A DNA stretch of 64,000 nucleotides from RGIG5612 sp963599255 (GTDB lineage: Bacteria; Bacillota; Clostridia; Lachnospirales; Lachnospiraceae): NCBI GenBank assembly GCA_963599255.1, contig CAVBWS010000005.1:1-64000 (forward strand), read 5' to 3'. Positions within the stretch are counted from its first letter, which is position 1, and every line of letters starts with the position of its first letter. This document shows positions 44,943 to 52,616 of this stretch, piece by piece. The position numbers and the translations under genes were made by a program. The notes under the pieces are model-generated. The model saw nothing but the letters and a program-made list of their open reading frames with translations, was not told the origin of the DNA and did not search any database.

Positions 44943-46244
44943 TTAGCCCAATATCCATGTTGTAATCTGCGGGAAGAACGCGATTATAAGATCTACTACT
45001 ACCATAGTAATTATAAAAGGAACACAGTTTTTAGCCAATTTATGCATTTTCGAGCCAGATACTGTCATACCTGTAAATAATACCGTTCCGAATGGAGGCG
45101 TTACAAATCCTATGCAAACTGTAACCGTCATTATAATACCGAAATGTATAGCTGAAAATCCCAGCTGGTTGATTACAGGAAGGAACATCGGAATAGTGAT
45201 AAGCAGTATAGGTGTTGCTTCCATGAAACATCCCATGATAAGGAGGATCACAATAATAAGGATCATAACTACATACTTATTATCTGATACGCCCAGAAGT
45301 GCGTTTACTACCAATGAAGGAATTCCTGCTCTGGATATTACCCAGGCAAATAATCCGGCAGATGCAACAATGTACATAACATTTGCAGTACTGATCGCAG
45401 ACCTCTTCAACAGCTGTGGAATATCTTTAAACTTGATTTCTTTATAAACAAATTTGCCTATGATAAATGAATACAATACTGCAACTACCGCTGCCTCTGT
45501 AGGAGTTGCAATTCCGGCATAAATTGAACCAAGAATAATTGCTGGAGAACCAAGGGCCGGAATAGCCTTAACAACTGCCCAGAGAGCTTTTTTAACTGTA
45601 AGCTTTTCTCCAGGCTCGCATACCATGGATGCTCGTCCTACGCCCTTATATCCACGCTTCTTGCAGATCACATATGCCACGATGCATAATGCTATAAGCA
45701 TATAGATTCCTGCCGGTACACCTAACAGATACAGATCTGTTAATGAAACATTAGCATTAACAGCATATATTACCATTGCTGTACTCGGAGGGATAATAGG
45801 TCCCAAAACAGCTCCCGCGCAGAATACTGATGTGGAGAAATCGCGATCATAACCTGACTCAAGCATATAAGTAAGCATGATTGAACCAATTGTTACGCAG
45901 CAAGCCATTGCTGATCCTGTCATTGCAGCAAATACCGCACATACCAGCAAGGTTACAAATGCCAGACCGCCATGGACTCCGCCAACGATCATATTGCATA
46001 CCGCCACCAACCGTTTGGCTATTCCTCCCTTGGCCATCAAGTCCCCGGCCAGGATGAAGAACGGTATACACAGCAGGGCAACTACATCGCAGCCGGCAAA
46101 CATACGCTGAACTACAGTCATAAGAGGAATTCCCTCCATGACAAGATATAAAATACTTGAAAGTCCAAGGGATGTTGCAAAATTAACACCCAGCGCAAGA
46201 AGGACTATTGCTGTTACTAAGAAAATAATGGCTGATGTACTCAT
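44943..46244 (-). CDS. dctM: TRAP transporter large permease (DctM)
   Basis: A 433-residue protein with about 12 hydrophobic segments and family motifs such as PFFILAGDLM and GPIIPPS. It works with DctQ and the DctP receptor to import a carboxylate using an ion gradient. The start overlaps the dctQ stop (TAATG at 46244). Confidence 0.92.
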   Translation of the reverse strand: MSTSAIIFLVTAIVLLALGVNFATSLGLSSILYLVMEGIPLMTVVQRMFAGCDVVALLCIPFFILAGDLMAKGGIAKRLVAVCNMIVGGVHGGLAFVTLLVCAVFAAMTGSAMACCVTIGSIMLTYMLESGYDRDFSTSVFCAGAVLGPIIPPSTAMVIYAVNANVSLTDLYLLGVPAGIYMLIALCIVAYVICKKRGYKGVGRASMVCEPGEKLTVKKALWAVVKAIPALGSPAIILGSIYAGIATPTEAAVVAVLYSFIIGKFVYKEIKFKDIPQLLKRSAISTANVMYIVASAGLFAWVISRAGIPSLVVNALLGVSDNKYVVMILIIVILLIMGCFMEATPILLITIPMFLPVINQLGFSAIHFGIIMTVTVCIGFVTPPFGTVLFTGMTVSGSKMHKLAKNCVPFIITMVVVDLIIAFFPQITTWILG

Positions 46245-46759
46245 TATTCATTACCTCCTTCTTGATCTGCTTGTGCTTCCGCATCTTCCCTTTTCCCTAT
46301 TCGCATTACAATTCTTGTAATATATCCCCATGCTGAGAGAATCATAGAAATAGGGAATACCATGTACTGAACCACATTGCTTATGCCTGTATTGGCAGAT
46401 ACTCCTCTTGCAGCAATGCTCAGCTGGCTAAAGCTGAAATAAAAGATCGCTGCTACAAATATCAGTCCGAAAATATCCTGTATTATCATAAGGATCTTCC
46501 TGGACTGACCCTTGAAGGCATCCTCCAGGATCGTAACCTTTACATGATCAGAATTGAAGATAATCCAGGCTGCGCCCAGGAATACCATCCAGATCATTCC
46601 ATATCGTGTAAGCTCTTCTGTCCATGTAAATCCCGCTGAGAATATATATCTGGCAAATACCTGTATTGAAAATGCAACTATCATCCATATAAAGAGAACT
46701 ATCATAAGAACGCTCAATATTTTCGAGATAATCGCATTGATTTTACCAATTGCTTTCAT
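46244..46759 (-). CDS. dctQ: TRAP transporter small permease (DctQ)
   Basis: 171 residues, four membrane segments, with the characteristic TWTEELTRYGMIWMVFLGAA motif between helices 2 and 3. Translation is coupled to dctM by a one-base overlap. GGAGG precedes the ATG. Confidence 0.92.
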   Translation of the reverse strand: MKAIGKINAIISKILSVLMIVLFIWMIVAFSIQVFARYIFSAGFTWTEELTRYGMIWMVFLGAAWIIFNSDHVKVTILEDAFKGQSRKILMIIQDIFGLIFVAAIFYFSFSQLSIAARGVSANTGISNVVQYMVFPISMILSAWGYITRIVMRIGKREDAEAQADQEGGNE

Positions 46760-46798
46760 CTTATCCTCCGAAATTGAAAGTGATACGTTTTTTCAATT

Positions 46799-46821
46799 GA
46801 GGTCCCTGATTCAGGGACCTC
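46799..46821 (-). other. intercistronic hairpin after dctP
   Basis: GAGGTCCCTGA (46799-46809) pairs perfectly with TCAGGGACCTC (46811-46821). It lies directly after the receptor gene and before dctQ, which probably lets the receptor be made in excess of the permease. Confidence 0.75.
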
Positions 46822-46847
46822 GTTGGTTATTCCATAAGAGATTGCTA

Positions 46848-47891
46848 TTATTTAGCTAAATCCTCAATTGCTGCAACATCATCTGCTGCATCATATTTAG
46901 CAATGAACGACTCATATACAGGCTCAGCTGCTTCTCTGAGACCATCTTTTTCTTCATCTGTTAATTCATAAACCTCAACAGTTGTTCCTTTTTCGTTATT
47001 TACCATGCTGTCAAGAGCTTTCTCGTTTTCTTCCTGAAGAGCTGCTGTTCTTTCTGCTGCTGCCTCAATAGCTGCTGCAGAGATCGCATCCTGAAGATCT
47101 GTTGTTAATCCCTCATACAGAGCATTGTTAATTGTAAGGCCATTAAAATGAACTGCATATTCCATGATTGAGATATATGGAGCAAATTCATAATATCCGT
47201 CAGCCATTGCAACATTATTTACGTTATCGCAAGCATCGATAGTTTTCTGCTGAAGAGCCGTAAGAACCTCTGAACCAGCCATTGTCATAGCTGATGCACC
47301 CCATGTATTCCATGTATCAACATAAACTGTAGAGCCTGTGCAGCGTGTCTTAACTCCTGCTAAATCTGCTGCTGAATGAACAAATCCTTTGCTTGATTCG
47401 AAATTTCTGTAGCCAACTGCCTGCATGCAGAGCATTCTTGCGCCTGTTGCTTCGCCAAATTCAGACATAAGATTCTGAGCTATATCAGACTCTAAAAACG
47501 CATAGATGTGATCATAGTCTTTGAAAAGGTATGGCAGATCAAGGATCATAAACTTCTCATAATACTGTGACATGATAGGTGTATTATTAACAGCCATATC
47601 AAGTGCTCCGGCCATAACCAATTCCAGAGATTCCTGATCATTTCCTAACTGTCCGCCCATTACGATTTCAACCTGTACTGCGCCGTCAGTTGCTGCTTCA
47701 ACTTTTTCTTTGAATAAAGCTGCAAGTAAGTGTAACTGATTTGTTTCACTAGCAGCGAAATGGCTGAGAGTAAGTTTCAGCGGATTTTCAGCGGAGTACT
47801 GACCGTAGTCAGCTGTCTCGTCCGCGCCTACCGGCACAAACATTGCCATCGTCATGATTGCACAAATTATTAATGCGATAAATTTTTTCAT
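46848..47891 (-). CDS. dctP: TRAP transporter receptor (DctP)
   Basis: A 347-residue receptor of the DctP family. The signal peptide ends near VGA-DETA; the only Cys in it lies inside the hydrophobic core, not in a lipobox. The conserved Arg that binds the ligand carboxylate is in KTRCTGS, and the family features QLGNDQESLELV and ALQQKTIDACDN are present. AAGGAGG precedes the ATG. The ligand is expected to carry a carboxylate. Confidence 0.92.
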   Translation of the reverse strand: MKKFIALIICAIMTMAMFVPVGADETADYGQYSAENPLKLTLSHFAASETNQLHLLAALFKEKVEAATDGAVQVEIVMGGQLGNDQESLELVMAGALDMAVNNTPIMSQYYEKFMILDLPYLFKDYDHIYAFLESDIAQNLMSEFGEATGARMLCMQAVGYRNFESSKGFVHSAADLAGVKTRCTGSTVYVDTWNTWGASAMTMAGSEVLTALQQKTIDACDNVNNVAMADGYYEFAPYISIMEYAVHFNGLTINNALYEGLTTDLQDAISAAAIEAAAERTAALQEENEKALDSMVNNEKGTTVEVYELTDEEKDGLREAAEPVYESFIAKYDAADDVAAIEDLAK

Positions 47892-47944
47892 TGTAAAGTT
47901 CCTCCTTTTATTTTCACAATTGCCCCTTTGGCAAACCTTCTCAT

Positions 47945-49141
47945 TTAGTATTCTATGATCGTTAATTCCTGCGGAGTGCGGGTTACTCTCCTTGCACTCT
48001 CCTTACCAACCAGATAATTGTCACAGGCTATCGCGAAGTGTCCCATTTCTATCAGCTCAGGATGAATTGCCAGGAACATATTCTCTCTTATTTCCATATC
48101 TTCATCCGGACAGATAGCCGGTGACTCCATCATGTCATATCCCTGACTGTGACCAACAAAACGTCCATTTGGTTTAAAGCCGTAATTATCTGCAACAAAA
48201 TCACTGTAGATCTTATCCAGTTCCCTGCCTGTAATACCCGGTCTTGCAGAATCAGCAACCAGCTGCTGTCCGGCTCTTGCAGCTTCATAAACTTTGGCAA
48301 AATCAGGATCCGGTTCTCCTAAAACAAATGTACGTGCCAGTTCTCCATATATTCCACCAGGAGCTGCTACCTCTACCATTACGGTAACTGCATCTCCTAC
48401 TTCAATGCGTCTGTGAGCCGCAAATGTTCTGAAGAATGCTATGCCTCCGCCATTTGCCTTCGAACCTACTGCTACATTTCCGTTGTATTCGCATCCGCTG
48501 TATCTTGAGGCAGTTTCTATTTCCGTCAAAATGTCATTTTCAAGTCTTCCCGGACGGATCATCGCCGGAACCATATCCATCAGCTGTTCATGAACCCTTA
48601 CGCATTTTTTAGCTAATGCAATTTCTTCCTCATTTTTAACAGCCTTCAAGTAACTGAATTCCTTAGAAATATCCACGAGTTCAATATCTTCCATGTTAGC
48701 AAGAAGCCCCTCAACGGTTGATGCTTTGAAGCATTGCTTGTAGACAATACCAACTCGCTTCATATGCATCGCCTTCAATTCGCGTGCGATATATTTCCCC
48801 TCATAGCTATCCGTGCAAGGAAAACATTGGCAATATGGAAGAACGATTAATCTGTTTACATTTCTGAAGCTGCACTGTTCAGCCGGATCCTGCATTACGC
48901 CATGATTTATCATGGTCATATTGCCTTCAGCCGGTACGATCAATGTTGTTCCGTACTCATGACATCTTGCATCTGTAAGATATCGGATAACCCCGTCGAA
49001 CTGTGTCTGATGCGCCTCCAGGATTGCTCCGTCCAGATTATTGTCCTTGATTATTTTCTGCAGTCCTGTCAGATGTTCCTTCAAAGTCTTATCAGAAATT
49101 GGATAATCATATCTCGGTCCTGCTAATTTCATTTCAGGCAT
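47945..49141 (-). CDS. M24-fold protein type A, cluster 3 (metal ligands altered)
   Basis: 398 residues from the ATG at 49141 after AAGGAGGGG; a frame to 49240 runs into the upstream hairpin. Ligand positions are E (MVEVAAPGG), E (GELARTFVLG), H (GHSQGYDMMESPAI), H (AIHPELI) and D (CDNYLVG), the same E-E-H-H-D set as the other type A proteins. It leads the TRAP operon, and no type B partner is present in this cluster. This suggests that type A is sufficient or catalytic. Confidence 0.85.
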   Translation of the reverse strand: MPEMKLAGPRYDYPISDKTLKEHLTGLQKIIKDNNLDGAILEAHQTQFDGVIRYLTDARCHEYGTTLIVPAEGNMTMINHGVMQDPAEQCSFRNVNRLIVLPYCQCFPCTDSYEGKYIARELKAMHMKRVGIVYKQCFKASTVEGLLANMEDIELVDISKEFSYLKAVKNEEEIALAKKCVRVHEQLMDMVPAMIRPGRLENDILTEIETASRYSGCEYNGNVAVGSKANGGGIAFFRTFAAHRRIEVGDAVTVMVEVAAPGGIYGELARTFVLGEPDPDFAKVYEAARAGQQLVADSARPGITGRELDKIYSDFVADNYGFKPNGRFVGHSQGYDMMESPAICPDEDMEIRENMFLAIHPELIEMGHFAIACDNYLVGKESARRVTRTPQELTIIEY

Positions 49142-49191
49142 TTTGTTTTCCCCTCCTTCATTTTTTATTATTTTTATATAATTTGGACATA

Positions 49192-49256
49192 AAAAAATCT
49201 GTAAACTGCTATACAAAATCGCCAAAGTTTTTTGTATCACAGTTTACAGATTTTTT
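49192..49256 (-). terminator. long hairpin between Crp/Fnr gene and TRAP operon
   Basis: AAAAAATCTGTAAACTG (49192-49208) pairs perfectly with CAGTTTACAGATTTTTT (49240-49256), and inside it ATACAAAA pairs with TTTTGTAT. It terminates well on the minus strand, downstream of the Crp/Fnr gene. TTTACA in its arm, followed 18 bases on by TTATAT, could also be the promoter of the M24 gene, in which case the palindrome doubles as an operator. Confidence 0.7.
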
Positions 49257-49329
49257 CTTAGGCCCTACACATGTGCATTTTCATGCAAATGTGTACTTCA
49301 CGGCATTTATATCATTGTGCCTGTCTGCA

Positions 49330-49905
49330 TCATTGTCCATGTTCTTTATGATAATCCTTATTCAATATCCTGGTTACCTGCACTCTCGAACAGCCCACCA
49401 GTTCCGAAAGCTGAGCATGGGTCAATTCGTTATTATAGTATTTAGCTATCCTGGTTTCACAATCATCCAGCGCGATAGACAGCAGCTGAACTACATTTGT
49501 CTGTGTTTTTCCTACAAGGAGTTTAAGGTAATCCCTTATGAGATTTTTCTCAATCAATCGATTGATAAATACATCAACATTTATTTTCTTCAGCTTGCTA
49601 TTCTTAAGTGCCGTGCAATACATGAATGTCACTTCTTTTCCCAGAGACTGAATATCTGCGACAAAGCTGTCAGGATAATGGTATGCAACAACCTGTTTCA
49701 TTCCCTTTTCATGAGTTGCATATACTTCAACCAGGCCTTCATACAACCAATAGACGTAATTCACAACCATATTAGGTCTATACAAACTAGCATTTTTAGG
49801 AAGTACGACTTCTTCGCAGTCTTGAAACAGGTCTTCCATTATCTCTCTTGAGAAAGAATTCGTCATGTATATATTCTTTTCAAAATCCGTATTTAATCTA
49901 TCCAT
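49330..49905 (-). CDS. Crp/Fnr-family regulator, cluster 3
   Basis: A 191-residue protein with a cyclic-nucleotide-binding-like sensory barrel (about 20-120) and a C-terminal helix-turn-helix (LTHAQLSELVGCSRVQVTRILN). It has no N-terminal Cys set for an Fe-S cluster, so it is not an Fnr oxygen sensor. It lies upstream of the TRAP operon on the same strand, separated by a strong hairpin. It probably regulates that operon. GGAG precedes the ATG. Confidence 0.87.
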   Translation of the reverse strand: MDRLNTDFEKNIYMTNSFSREIMEDLFQDCEEVVLPKNASLYRPNMVVNYVYWLYEGLVEVYATHEKGMKQVVAYHYPDSFVADIQSLGKEVTFMYCTALKNSKLKKINVDVFINRLIEKNLIRDYLKLLVGKTQTNVVQLLSIALDDCETRIAKYYNNELTHAQLSELVGCSRVQVTRILNKDYHKEHGQ

Positions 49906-50074
49906 GCCTTTCTCCTTTTTTCTTCTCGATAATGCTCTTCATGTATATAAACTACTATTAGCTCTGTTTATAAAATCTGCATTCTTTACCGCAGAATTAT
50001 AATTTACTTGCATTTAACAGTCAATGTCAGATAATTTTCAAGTCGAAAGATTCTGGCACAAATCTTGTTTGCTT

Positions 50075-50157
50075 ATAATGTTCCCCACCCCTTTAATTAG
50101 TCATATGTAAAATGCACTCTGAAGCAGGGCTTATGAGAACAATAAATTCCCCACCCG
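50075..50157 (-). pseudogene. internally deleted sufE-like fragment
   Basis: This stretch is similar to two separate parts of the sufE-like gene on the right. 50075-50129 matches its 3' end (51569-51624), and 50123-50157 matches the sequence just 5' of it (52032-52066). The join falls in a shared GCAGGG, as expected for a deletion between short direct repeats. Translated on the minus strand it reads PCFRVHFTYD and then hits a stop. It shows that the sufE-like gene was once duplicated here. Confidence 0.65.
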
Positions 50158-50191
50158 GTTGGTATCTCTTAGTAGTGACAGGCGCCAGTAT

Positions 50192-50227
50192 CCATAAAAA
50201 CGTTCTTCACAAAGGATGTTTTTATGG
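50192..50227 (+). other. hairpin upstream of AAA_14 ATPase gene
   Basis: CCATAAAAAC (50192-50201) pairs with GTTTTTATGG (50218-50227), about 70 bases before the ATPase start. It may be a leader structure or the terminator of a lost gene. The remainder of 49906-50294 holds the sufE fragment and no other supported gene. Confidence 0.45.
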
Positions 50228-50294
50228 ATTTTCAGCAAAAACTATTGATTGCTCTCATGTTTTTGGGTACACTGACAGCAAAGGAGGCGATAGT

Positions 50295-51494
50295 ATGGTC
50301 ATTAGACCCCACTATTTAGAAATGCTGAAAACCTACCGTGATGTACCGCTGGTAAAAATCCTTGCAGGGATTCGCCGCAGCGGAAAATCTACGATTTTAG
50401 AGATGTTGCAAGAAGATTTAAGGAAAAGCGGCATTTCTACCGATCACATTATCAGTATGCGCTATACCTCGGAGGATTTTGACGATGGTATGAACGACAA
50501 GGATATGTATAACGGCATTAAAGAGAAAATGATCGATAACGGGCGTTATTATCTTCTGCTCGACGAAGTTCAGGAAATCACCGGCTGGGAAAAGGCCGTC
50601 AACAGTCTGCTTGAAAGCGCCGATACGGATATTTATGTGACCGGCTCTAACTCAAGGCTGATGTCCAGCGAAATATCCACCTACCTGACGGGACGGTACA
50701 TTTCTATCCCCGTGTTTACGCTGTCCTTTGCCGAATATATGGAGTTTAAGAAATCAGACGGTCGCAAGCCGAAGGAACTGCTAACCGAGTATATCCGCAT
50801 GGGCGGATTTCCAATCGTTGCGCTGAGCAATTTTGACGAAAGAGCGGCATATCAAATTGTCGAGGGCATTTACAATTCCGTTATCACCAGCGATATAACA
50901 AAACGACACCATATCACGAATTTTGACCTGTTCAATCGTGTTGTAAAATATGTCGTTGAAAATGTTGGCAAAACTTTTTCCGCCAACGCTATCGTAAAGT
51001 TTCTGAAAAGCGAGGGACGTTCTCTCTCGGTGGAATCGGTATACAACTATCTGGAATGGCTGGAAAAAGCCTTTGTGATCTACCGCTGTCAACGGTACGA
51101 TCTGCAGGGGAAATCCGTGCTGAAAACCCAGGAAAAATTTTATCTTGCCGACGCTTCTTTAAAATACTGCATGATGGGTTTTAATCCGAAATCCGTTGCC
51201 GCAATGCTGGAAAACATCGTGTACTTTGAGTTTCGCAGAAAGGGTTATGAGGTCTATATCGGGAAGAACGAAACGAAAGAAATTGACTTTGTAGCGGTTC
51301 GGCGTGACGAGCGTATTTATGTGCAGGTATGCCGCAATCTGCCGGAAGAATCCGACCGCGAGGTTGCCAATCTGCTTGAAATCAGAGACCACTATCCGAA
51401 ATATGTCGTGACGCTTGACAATCTGGCTGCAGGCAATATCAATGGTATAAAGATCGTGCATTTGGCGGATTTTCTGTTAGCAGAGGAATATTAA
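50295..51494 (+). CDS. AAA_14 / DUF4143 ATPase
   Basis: A 399-residue protein. P-loop AGIRRSGKSTILEML, Walker B YLLLDEVQEI, a sensor-like VTGSNS, then the DUF4143 C-terminal domain containing the restriction-nuclease-like EIDFVAVR ... VQVC. The start at 50295 follows AAAGGAGG; a frame to 50112 runs through the sufE fragment and is not real. Its codon use is GC-richer than the neighbours and it is the only plus-strand gene between 43.9 and 57 kb, so acquisition by transfer is likely. These ATPases are common and of unknown role. Confidence 0.88.
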   Translation: MVIRPHYLEMLKTYRDVPLVKILAGIRRSGKSTILEMLQEDLRKSGISTDHIISMRYTSEDFDDGMNDKDMYNGIKEKMIDNGRYYLLLDEVQEITGWEKAVNSLLESADTDIYVTGSNSRLMSSEISTYLTGRYISIPVFTLSFAEYMEFKKSDGRKPKELLTEYIRMGGFPIVALSNFDERAAYQIVEGIYNSVITSDITKRHHITNFDLFNRVVKYVVENVGKTFSANAIVKFLKSEGRSLSVESVYNYLEWLEKAFVIYRCQRYDLQGKSVLKTQEKFYLADASLKYCMMGFNPKSVAAMLENIVYFEFRRKGYEVYIGKNETKEIDFVAVRRDERIYVQVCRNLPEESDREVANLLEIRDHYPKYVVTLDNLAAGNINGIKIVHLADFLLAEEY

Positions 51495-51549
51495 ATTATG
51501 GATAAAAGCAGGTTTGTAAAAGTGCAGCAATGGAAAATCCCAACCAGCA

Positions 51550-51951
51550 TTAGATATTCTGCGACGCTATAATCTTCCCCAGCCCTTTTAACTGGTCATG
51601 TGTGAAATGTCTTCTAAAGCAGGGTTCTTGCAGCAGCGTGCAGTGAAATGCCTTGATCTCGTCAATGCTGCGGCCGTCATATATTTCAATAAGAAATGAT
51701 AATGCTCCGTTTATTACCAGAGATTCACTGAAGGCCTGAATTTTCAGGCGGCCTCCCTCCCAGTCTGTGTGTACCCATGTATTTACCTGACACTCGTGGA
51801 TCAGGTGAGCTTCATCCTTGTATTGCTCTGGGTAGTCGGGGAGGGATTTAAGACCGCAGGTCACGATGAAGGTATATTGGCTCATCTGATCTTCCAATTC
51901 CCGTAAGTCATTAATGATATCTGCTTCTATCTGCTTCATTGTATCAGGCAT
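51550..51951 (-). CDS. sufE: SufE-like sulfur acceptor protein
   Basis: 133 residues from the ATG at 51951, which has AAGGAG nine bases upstream. It matches SufE: the helix NDLRELEDQMSQYTFIV, the loop with active Cys in HECQVNTWVHTD (normally GCQSxVW), and SLVINGALSFLIEIYDGRSIDEI. SufE accepts persulfide sulfur from SufS. The reading frame is open for about 45 codons further upstream and encodes CFHKPCKTCDF with three Cys, but I find no start for it. It follows an isomerase-like gene and a small gene, with a sufS-like gene 4 kb upstream on the same strand. Confidence 0.82.
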   Translation of the reverse strand: MPDTMKQIEADIINDLRELEDQMSQYTFIVTCGLKSLPDYPEQYKDEAHLIHECQVNTWVHTDWEGGRLKIQAFSESLVINGALSFLIEIYDGRSIDEIKAFHCTLLQEPCFRRHFTHDQLKGLGKIIASQNI

Positions 51952-52157
51952 CTGTCCCGTCTCCTTAAATATCTGATCTTGTATAAACTTGCTGCGGCCA
52001 TCTAGAATTTTCTTCACAAAATCGCACGTCTTGCAGGGCTTATGAAAACAATAAATTTCCCACCCGGTTATTATTCCTGCCGCCGGGTTATTGCTTTACT
52101 TACAAAATTACTGCATGAGCACAAGTTCCCCTGCACCCATGCAGCATTCATAATGTG

Positions 52158-52580
52158 TTACTTATTCGTATCCATGATCTTCTGATAAACTGCATCACAC
52201 AGCTGCGTAAATGTATCAATCTGCACACTGTCATCCGCCGTCAGCGTAATGCCATACTCTCTGTTCACAGCCAGAAGAAACAGTATCTTCTTGTTCATAG
52301 CTGTAGTTGCGCCGCCGCATTTGGAGGCTGACTCGGCTGCATCAATGCTGCCGTGGGGCAATTTAGACGCCTTCTCCGCTGATATCTGACAGATCTCATA
52401 GAAATTATCGGTAGTTATCTCCTCAGGTTCTAATAAGAACTTGGCACACATATACCGAAGGAACAGCTCTCCGAAGGCCTCTCTGGTGAGATTTTGCCCC
52501 TTTTCCTTAATCATCTGCAGGTAAATATGACTGTCCTTTTTTTGCTTTAAGATATTTTCCTTAACTTCTTTTCGTATCAT
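52158..52580 (-). CDS. unrecognised 140-residue helical protein in sufE/sufS cluster
   Basis: A mostly helical protein with a basic N-terminus (MIRKEVKENILKQKKDS) and a C-terminal stretch (LTADDSVQIDTFTQLCDAVYQKIM) that loosely recalls an acyl-carrier-like helix, though no phosphopantetheine DSL motif is visible. The segment HGSIDAAESASKCGGATTAMNKK is striking. It lies 36 bases after the fucose-isomerase-like gene and before sufE-like, so it is probably co-transcribed. I do not recognise the family. Confidence 0.65.
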   Translation of the reverse strand: MIRKEVKENILKQKKDSHIYLQMIKEKGQNLTREAFGELFLRYMCAKFLLEPEEITTDNFYEICQISAEKASKLPHGSIDAAESASKCGGATTAMNKKILFLLAVNREYGITLTADDSVQIDTFTQLCDAVYQKIMDTNK

Positions 52581-52616
52581 ATTTAGAATACCGTCCCGGC
52601 ATTGCAGCGTCTGACA

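Noticed and set aside
50112..50294. N-terminal extension of the AAA_14 ATPase
   Set aside because: The longer frame runs through the deleted sufE fragment, and the ATG at 50295 has a perfect ribosome binding site.
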